Below, one piece after another: positions 59,953-64,000 of a stretch of DNA of 64,000 bases. Location of the stretch: contig JAHCJP010000003.1 of NCBI GenBank assembly GCA_026126205.1, forward strand, positions 62,001-126,000. Reading direction: 5' to 3'. The notes beneath the pieces were generated by a model. It ran no database searches. It saw nothing but the letters and a program-made list of their open reading frames with translations, and was not told the origin of the DNA. Source of the DNA: Maricaulaceae bacterium (GTDB lineage: Bacteria > Pseudomonadota > Alphaproteobacteria > Caulobacterales > Maricaulaceae). The stretch's first letter is position 1; each line of letters starts with the position of its first letter. A program made the position numbers and the translations under genes.

Positions 59953-59980
59953 ACGGCCGCGGGGCGAACCCCGCGGCCGT
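59953..59980. terminator. Strong hairpin between nudC and the first barrel gene
   Basis: A perfect 12-bp stem (ACGGCCGCGGGG / CCCCGCGGCCGT) has a CGAA loop (TTCG on minus). Minus-strand flank TTTGCGTTTC suits termination of the barrel gene, and it can also stop nudC transcription from the other side. Confidence 0.75.
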
Positions 59981-60020
59981 GCAGTCCATACGCCGCCTTG
60001 CGGGCGGCGATGTTCAGGCC

Positions 60021-60533
60021 TTAGCGGCCGCCGAAACGGCGGACGTAGGACAGGGTCCAGACGTTGGCGTCGTCCCCGCCATTGCGGAAATCATAGCGGG
60101 TGTAGTCGAAACGGACGCCGTTCTGGCCGTCGGCCATCCACTCGGCGCCGACGCCATAGGCGAAAGCGTCTTCGCTGTCGGTGATGCTGACGCCGCCCAT
60201 CGAAGCCTTGATGCGGGCGTTGGCGTAACCGCCGCGAGCGTGCAGGCTGAGGCCTTCGCCCACCGGCATGCGCGCGATTGCGAAAGCGCCCAGGGCGCGC
60301 TGCAGGTCGACATTGACGCCGCCGACGGTGTCGTCGCTGACGCCGAGCGAAGCTTCGCCTTCAACGCCGAAATGCGTCGTGAAGTCATAGCCGCCGCGCA
60401 GGGTCAGGGCGCCCAGATTCACGCCGTCGCCGTCGATGACGGTGTAGCCGGCGCCGACATGGGCTTGCTGCGCCAGGGCGGCCGGAGCCAGCGCCAGGGT
60501 GGCGGCGGCGGAGAGGAGGATAGTGCGGATCAT
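60021..60533 (-). CDS. Small outer-membrane beta-barrel protein (OmpX/OMP_b-brl type), paralogue A
   Basis: The 170-residue protein has a signal peptide (ILLSAAATLALAPAALAQQ), then amphipathic strands (AHVGAGYTVIDGDGVNLGAL, TLRGGYDFTTHFGVEGEASL, AYGVGAEWMADGQNGVRFDY, TRYDFR) ending in SYVRRFGGR. The pattern is an eight-stranded barrel. The terminal aromatic is displaced by a GGR extension. It is one of three tandem related genes sharing MxRT starts, GVEGE, GVGAE/GAGGE and EYTRY/DYTRY blocks. Function unknown; such proteins often serve in envelope stability or adhesion. Confidence 0.82.
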   Translation of the reverse strand: MIRTILLSAAATLALAPAALAQQAHVGAGYTVIDGDGVNLGALTLRGGYDFTTHFGVEGEASLGVSDDTVGGVNVDLQRALGAFAIARMPVGEGLSLHARGGYANARIKASMGGVSITDSEDAFAYGVGAEWMADGQNGVRFDYTRYDFRNGGDDANVWTLSYVRRFGGR

Positions 60534-60770
60534 TGATGATCTCCGTTGTTGAATGGGCCGACCAAACGATTTTGTGGCCGCCGCGGCAGATGCGTCCTCC
60601 GGAAGCGTCCGGCAAGGGGGAGCTCACGCCGGGAAAAGCCTTTTCCTGCAAGGAGATCATGGGGTGTCGCAAATCCGACACGCATTGCGGCGGATCCGGC
60701 GCCGAATTGTGGCGGATAGCGTCCGCCGCCGCCACAAACCTGACGATCCGTTCATGCGTCAGGCAAAAAG

Positions 60771-60794
60771 AAAGGCGGGCCGCAGCCCGCCTTT
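60771..60794 (-). terminator. Rho-independent terminator of barrel gene B
   Basis: Stem AAAGGCGGGC / GCCCGCCTTT (10 bp) with a four-base loop (TGCG on minus) is followed on the minus strand by CTTTTTGCC. It lies 25 bases past the stop at 60819. The remainder of the 60534-60818 gap should hold the promoter of barrel A; a small GTGTCG/CGACAC hairpin lies near 60664. Confidence 0.85.
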
Positions 60795-60818
60795 CCGGTC
60801 AACCCTTGCGCCGCCGCT

Positions 60819-61319
60819 CTAGAAGCGCAGCACGTAGGAGGCGGAGTAGCCGTCATAGCCGCCATTCGAATTGTAGCGTGTGTATTCGATCCGGAAGGCG
60901 TTGTTGCGGTCAAAGCTGAACTCTCCGCCGGCGCCCGCCGCCCAGTCGGTGTCGGTGCTGGAGCCGCTGACGCCGCCAATCGTGAAATCGGTGTCCAGTA
61001 CCGCGAACCCGGCCCGGCCGAACAGGGTCACGCCCTCGGCCACGGGCAGGTTGCCGCGCGCGAACACGCCGCCGCCCCAGTTCAGTTCCGACGTGCCGCC
61101 GTGATAGCTGCTGGAGCCGAGTCCGAACAGAACCTCGCCCTCGATGGCGAATTCCGGCATCAGGTCCACCCCGCCGCGCAGGGTGAGCGTGTCATAGGTC
61201 GCGCCGCCGCCATTGAGCAGGGAATAGCCGCCGCCAACATAGGCCGAACCGTCCTGCGCCAGGGCGCCAGCCGACAGGGCGCCGGCTGCGAGCGTGGAAG
61301 TCAGGATAGTGCGAATCAT
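60819..61319 (-). CDS. Small outer-membrane beta-barrel protein, paralogue B
   Basis: The 166-residue protein has a signal peptide (MIRTILTSTLAAGALSAGAL), then barrel strands (YVGGGYSLLNGGGATYDTLT, FAIEGEVLFGLGSSSYHGGT, AAGAGGEFSFDRNNAFRIEY, TRYNSNGG) and a C-terminal aromatic, SASYVLRF. It has exactly the same length as paralogue C. The ATG at 61319 is the start, since the upstream extension is non-homologous. Confidence 0.85.
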   Translation of the reverse strand: MIRTILTSTLAAGALSAGALAQDGSAYVGGGYSLLNGGGATYDTLTLRGGVDLMPEFAIEGEVLFGLGSSSYHGGTSELNWGGGVFARGNLPVAEGVTLFGRAGFAVLDTDFTIGGVSGSSTDTDWAAGAGGEFSFDRNNAFRIEYTRYNSNGGYDGYSASYVLRF

Positions 61320-61498
61320 CAGGAAAACCCTCTTGCTTGCTTGCGTCCTCGCAAAGACCGCACATGGCGCGCCCACCCGAAGATTGCAAGTTTCAACCCT
61401 GTAATCTTCCGGCGAGGCATGCGATTTTTGCGCGTCCGCCAAGACAAAACGTCCGGCGGCCTGGAAAAGTTCCCCGCGCCTTGCATCGCAACGAAAAA

Positions 61499-61516
61499 GG
61501 CGGGCCGAAGCCCGCC
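61499..61516 (-). terminator. Rho-independent terminator of barrel gene C
   Basis: Stem GGCGGGC / GCCCGCC (7 bp) around C(TTCG)G on the minus strand is followed there by TTTTTCGTTG. It lies 28 bases past the stop at 61545. Confidence 0.85.
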
Positions 61517-61544
61517 CTTCCCGATCGTTCGCCGTGACGCTGCG

Positions 61545-62045
61545 TCAGAAGCGGCGCACGTAGCTGACTCCGAAACCGTCGGCGCTGCCGTCGGGTTCGT
61601 AGCGCGTGTATTCCAGCCGTAGGGCGTTGTAGCGATCCATGCGCATTTCCGCGCCGACGCCGCCCGCCCAGCCGGTGTCATTGTCGCTCATGCAGATCCC
61701 GCCGGCGCAGGCCTCCATGTCCATGTAGATGATGCCGAGGCGGGCGAACAGCGTGAAGCCATCGGAGGCCGGAGCATTGAACCGGCCGAACAGGCCGGCG
61801 CCGTACCGGACCTTCGAACTCATCCCGCCGCTGCTGTGCGAGCCGAGCCCGACCAGCAGCTCGCCCTCGACGCCGAAGAATTCGTTCACTTCGGCCCCGG
61901 CCCGCAGCGCCGCCATGTTGTAGTTGGCGCCATCGGCGTCGAGATAAGTGTAGCCGAGATTGAAATAGGCGGAGTCGTCCTGGGCGAAGGCGCCCGCGGA
62001 AACAGCGATCGCCGCAACCGTTGAGCAAAGCAATGTGCGGACCAT
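61545..62045 (-). CDS. Small outer-membrane beta-barrel protein, paralogue C
   Basis: The 166-residue protein has a signal peptide (MVRTLLCSTVAAIAVSAGAF), strands AYFNLGYTYLDADGANYNMA, FFGVEGELLVGLGSHSSGGM, GWAGGVGAEMRMDRYNALRL then EYTRYEPDG, and C-terminal GVSYVRRF. A pair of Cys (MEACAGGICMSD) in one extracellular loop is unique to this copy. I chose the ATG at 62045 (AAAGGA site) over one at 62063, because it matches the paralogues. Confidence 0.84.
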   Translation of the reverse strand: MVRTLLCSTVAAIAVSAGAFAQDDSAYFNLGYTYLDADGANYNMAALRAGAEVNEFFGVEGELLVGLGSHSSGGMSSKVRYGAGLFGRFNAPASDGFTLFARLGIIYMDMEACAGGICMSDNDTGWAGGVGAEMRMDRYNALRLEYTRYEPDGSADGFGVSYVRRF

Positions 62046-62347
62046 CTTGGTCTGTCCTTTCATCTTGCGCCGCCGGCGTCTTGCGCCCCGGCGCCGTTAC
62101 ACGGCTGGAATCTGACCTGTGTTGGTGGATTCAGACAAGCAAAATCGGACGCCTTGCGTCCGTTTGACGCGAAATCCGGAGTCTGGTTTCGCCTGAACGG
62201 CGACCTGACGGCGCCGATCCGAACGCGGCGGCGCGGCGGCGGCACCCCTTGCGAACCTGCGTCGAAATCGCGCCGCACGGAGCGGTTGCCTGACAGCGCG
62301 TCACATGCCAAACACGGGCCGCTGTTTTCGACCTCTGGGGAGCCGCC
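62046..62347. other. Divergent intergenic region (302 bp)
   Basis: It lies between barrel C and the cytochrome gene and must contain both promoters. I see no gene, hairpin or recognised operator in it. Confidence 0.5.
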
Positions 62348-63085
62348 ATGGGCGATCTGTTCTGGAACAAAGTCGCGGGCGTCATCATCGGCGGCCTGCT
62401 TCTGGTGATGGTCATCCGCGAGATCGGCGGAATCCTGTTCCCCACGCCTCCGGCCGGCGAACTGGCCTATCCGGTCGACGCCGATCTGCTGGCCGGCAGT
62501 GGCGCGCCGGTGGCGGTCGAAACCGGGCCGGTCGATTACGGCCTGCTGCTGGCCAACGCCAGCGCCAGCGCCGGCGAGCGCATCGCGCGCCGCTGCGTCG
62601 CCTGTCACACTTTCAACCAGGGCGGCTCCAGTCTGCAGGGTCCGAACCTGTGGAATGTCATCGGTCGCGCCGCCGCCAGCTATGAAGGCTTCAACTTCTC
62701 GGCCGGCATGCGCAATTACGGCGCGGTGTGGGGCTTCCAGAACCTGGACGAATATCTCGAAAACCCGCGCGCCTATGTGCCCGGCACGGCCATGGCTTTC
62801 GCCGGCATCCGCAACCAGTCCGACCGCATGGACCTGATCGCCTATATGCGTCAGCAGGCCGACAACCCGGCGCCGCTGCCCGATCCGCTTCCGGAGGAAG
62901 AGGATGAAGCCTCGGCCGAGAACGGCGAGGCGGTTGAGAACGGCGAAGCGGCGGAGAACGGCACCGCCGAAACCGGCGACGAGGCGGAAGCCGAAGAGGA
63001 CGAAGCCGGCGAAGACGCCGACGACGATGACGGCGCCACGGAAGAAGCCGAAGACGAAACCGAAGACAACGGCGAGGAAGAATAA
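62348..63085 (+). CDS. Membrane-anchored c-type cytochrome (CycM/c552-like) with acidic C-terminal tail
   Basis: The 245-residue protein has an uncleaved N-terminal membrane helix (VAGVIIGGLLLVMVI), a linker, then a class I cytochrome c domain: heme site CVACH (83-87), GPNLWNVIGRAAA and axial Met in YVPGTAMAFAGI (Met149), with LIAYMRQQADN ending the domain. Such cytochromes carry electrons from the bc1 complex to a terminal oxidase on the periplasmic side. Residues 175-245 form a tail made almost entirely of Glu, Asp, Ala, Gly and Asn, not part of the family fold. The ribosome site GGGGAG precedes the ATG. Confidence 0.92.
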   Translation: MGDLFWNKVAGVIIGGLLLVMVIREIGGILFPTPPAGELAYPVDADLLAGSGAPVAVETGPVDYGLLLANASASAGERIARRCVACHTFNQGGSSLQGPNLWNVIGRAAASYEGFNFSAGMRNYGAVWGFQNLDEYLENPRAYVPGTAMAFAGIRNQSDRMDLIAYMRQQADNPAPLPDPLPEEEDEASAENGEAVENGEAAENGTAETGDEAEAEEDEAGEDADDDDGATEEAEDETEDNGEEE

Positions 63086-63097
63086 GCGCCGGACGCG

Positions 63098-63916
63098 CTA
63101 GTCGCCGCCCTTCATAGCCGCCAGCGCCGCAGCCAGCACGGCTTCGTCGCTGGCGCTGACCAGGCTGCCGCCGAACACCAGGTCGTCACCGCCATTCATC
63201 AGCGACAGCGCGCCGCCCGCCTCTCGCACGCAGGGGATCAGCGCCGCGCTGTCCCAGGGCGCCATGATCGCGTCCACCGCCAGATGCAGCCGCCCCCGGC
63301 AGACGAAGGCGTGTTGCACGCAGTCGCCGACGACGCGGAACTTGCGCGCCTTCGCCACCAGCGGCGCGAGACGGTACGGCGGGAACCCGTCCACCGGCTG
63401 CACCTCGCTGACATGCACGCCCGAGGACGAAACGAAGGCCCGCGACAGGTCGCCCACCGCATCCGTGCGCACCCGCTGCGGCGCCGCGCCCTGCGCCGCA
63501 TACCAGCAGCCGGAGCCGGAAGCGGCGTAAACGCTTTCGCCCAGCGCCGGCATGTGAATCACGCCGACCACGGGTTCGCCGTCGCGCAGCAGCGCCACCA
63601 GCGTGCCGAACATCGGATAGCCAAGGGCGAAGGCGCTGGTGCCGTCCAGCGGATCGACGATCCACTGGTCGCCGGGCAGGGCGCGCGCCTCGCCGCCGAA
63701 CTCCTCGCCCAGCACCGCAGCGTGCGGGAAGGCGGCGACCAGCCGTTCGCGGACATGCTCTTCGGCCCGCCGGTCGGCCTCGGTGACCTCGGTGCCGTCG
63801 GGTTTCAGCTCCACCGCCGCGGTGCGGAAGAAGGGCAGGATCACCTCTCCGGCGCTTCTGGCCACATCCAGAGCGAAATCGCGGATCTCCGCCAGTTGCT
63901 TCGCGTCCGCGCTCAT
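63098..63916 (-). CDS. Inositol-monophosphatase-family phosphatase, probably histidinol-phosphatase
   Basis: The 272-residue Mg-dependent phosphatase has DGTEVTEADRRAEEHVRERL, LGEEFGGEAR, the metal-binding motif WIVDPLDGTSAFALGYPMFG and the C-terminal DAIMAPWDSAALIPCVREAG. FALGYPMFGTLVAL and the W-D-x-A-A motif resemble HisN-type histidinol-phosphatases more than SuhB; a general sugar-phosphate or inositol phosphatase remains possible. The start at 63916 has GGAGGGA and overlaps the upstream vsr-like stop (ATGA). Confidence 0.87.
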   Translation of the reverse strand: MSADAKQLAEIRDFALDVARSAGEVILPFFRTAAVELKPDGTEVTEADRRAEEHVRERLVAAFPHAAVLGEEFGGEARALPGDQWIVDPLDGTSAFALGYPMFGTLVALLRDGEPVVGVIHMPALGESVYAASGSGCWYAAQGAAPQRVRTDAVGDLSRAFVSSSGVHVSEVQPVDGFPPYRLAPLVAKARKFRVVGDCVQHAFVCRGRLHLAVDAIMAPWDSAALIPCVREAGGALSLMNGGDDLVFGGSLVSASDEAVLAAALAAMKGGD

Positions 63917-64000
63917 GCCTTTTCTCCCTCCAGGAACGCCGCCAACCGCGCCGCCAGCGCCGCGCGGTCCTTCATCTCGCATTCCCATATCACCAGCGTC
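63913..64000 (-). CDS. vsr: Probable Vsr-type very-short-patch repair endonuclease, C-terminal end (runs off window)
   Basis: Only the last 28 residues are inside the window: TLVIWECEMKDRAALAARLA then AFLEGEKA. The VIWECE strand followed by a helix is the C-terminal signature of Vsr mismatch endonucleases, which repair T:G mismatches made by cytosine methylation. The fragment is short, so a related PD-(D/E)XK protein is not excluded. Its stop overlaps the start of the phosphatase gene. A cytosine methylase may lie beyond the window edge. Confidence 0.68.
   Translation of the reverse strand, partial: TLVIWECEMKDRAALAARLAAFLEGEKA

Overview
The window looks like one contiguous chromosomal segment (about 65-70% GC) of an alphaproteobacterium, most likely a marine dimorphic, prosthecate type (Maricaulales/Hyphomonadaceae, such as Maricaulis or Oceanicaulis). 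The grounds are a fused N-acetylglutamate synthase/kinase paired with an acetylornithine-type transcarbamylase, a fused aspartate kinase/diaminopimelate decarboxylase, a small SRP RNA directly upstream of dnaX, an Oar-like TonB receptor and Tad-pilus-type genes. This placement is inference from gene content; no rRNA is present and I saw no tRNA.

Layout. 1-2.5 kb (minus): agmatine-to-putrescine genes (aguA, partial aguB) with a serine hydrolase between them. 2.6-6 kb (minus): a large TonB-dependent receptor with its own terminator. 6.3-7.9 kb (plus): an ArnT-like membrane glycosyltransferase. 7.9-21.6 kb (plus): a tightly overlapped type II secretion (T2SS) operon, gspD-O-[methyltransferase]-[RgpF-like]-E-F-G-H-I-J-K-L-M-[C/N-like]. 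21.7-31.9 kb: three large secreted proteases (two subtilisin-like on minus, one metzincin on plus) and a small periplasmic STN-like protein. 31.9-42.2 kb (minus): arginine genes (argC, argA/B fusion, argF', argE) around a pnuC-nadR cassette and the glycolytic block gap-pgk-fda. 42.4-48.8 kb (plus): TadE/TadG-like proteins, two with von Willebrand A domains, and an orphan CpaC N-terminal domain. 48.8-53.2 kb (minus): pabC, pabB, a tyrosine phosphatase and amn. 53.3-59 kb: lysC-lysA fusion, yceI, ybaB, dnaX and SRP RNA. 59.1-64 kb: nudC, three small outer-membrane barrels, a membrane cytochrome c, an inositol-monophosphatase-family gene and the 3' end of a vsr-like gene.

The most interesting signal is at 21.6-31.1 kb. 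The three proteases have unrelated catalytic folds (S8, S8, M12B-like), yet all end in the same roughly 260-residue C-terminal domain, which closes with (S/N)VAVRT at the extreme C-terminus. They sit directly beside a complete-looking T2SS operon whose secretin carries a lipobox and which also contains two surface-polysaccharide-type genes. I propose that the C-terminal domain is a sorting or anchoring module for exoproteins handled by this T2SS. A second structural oddity is a 30-bp direct repeat derived from the 3' end of the aldolase gene. It flanks the pnuC-nadR pair, as if that pair had been inserted at the end of fda.
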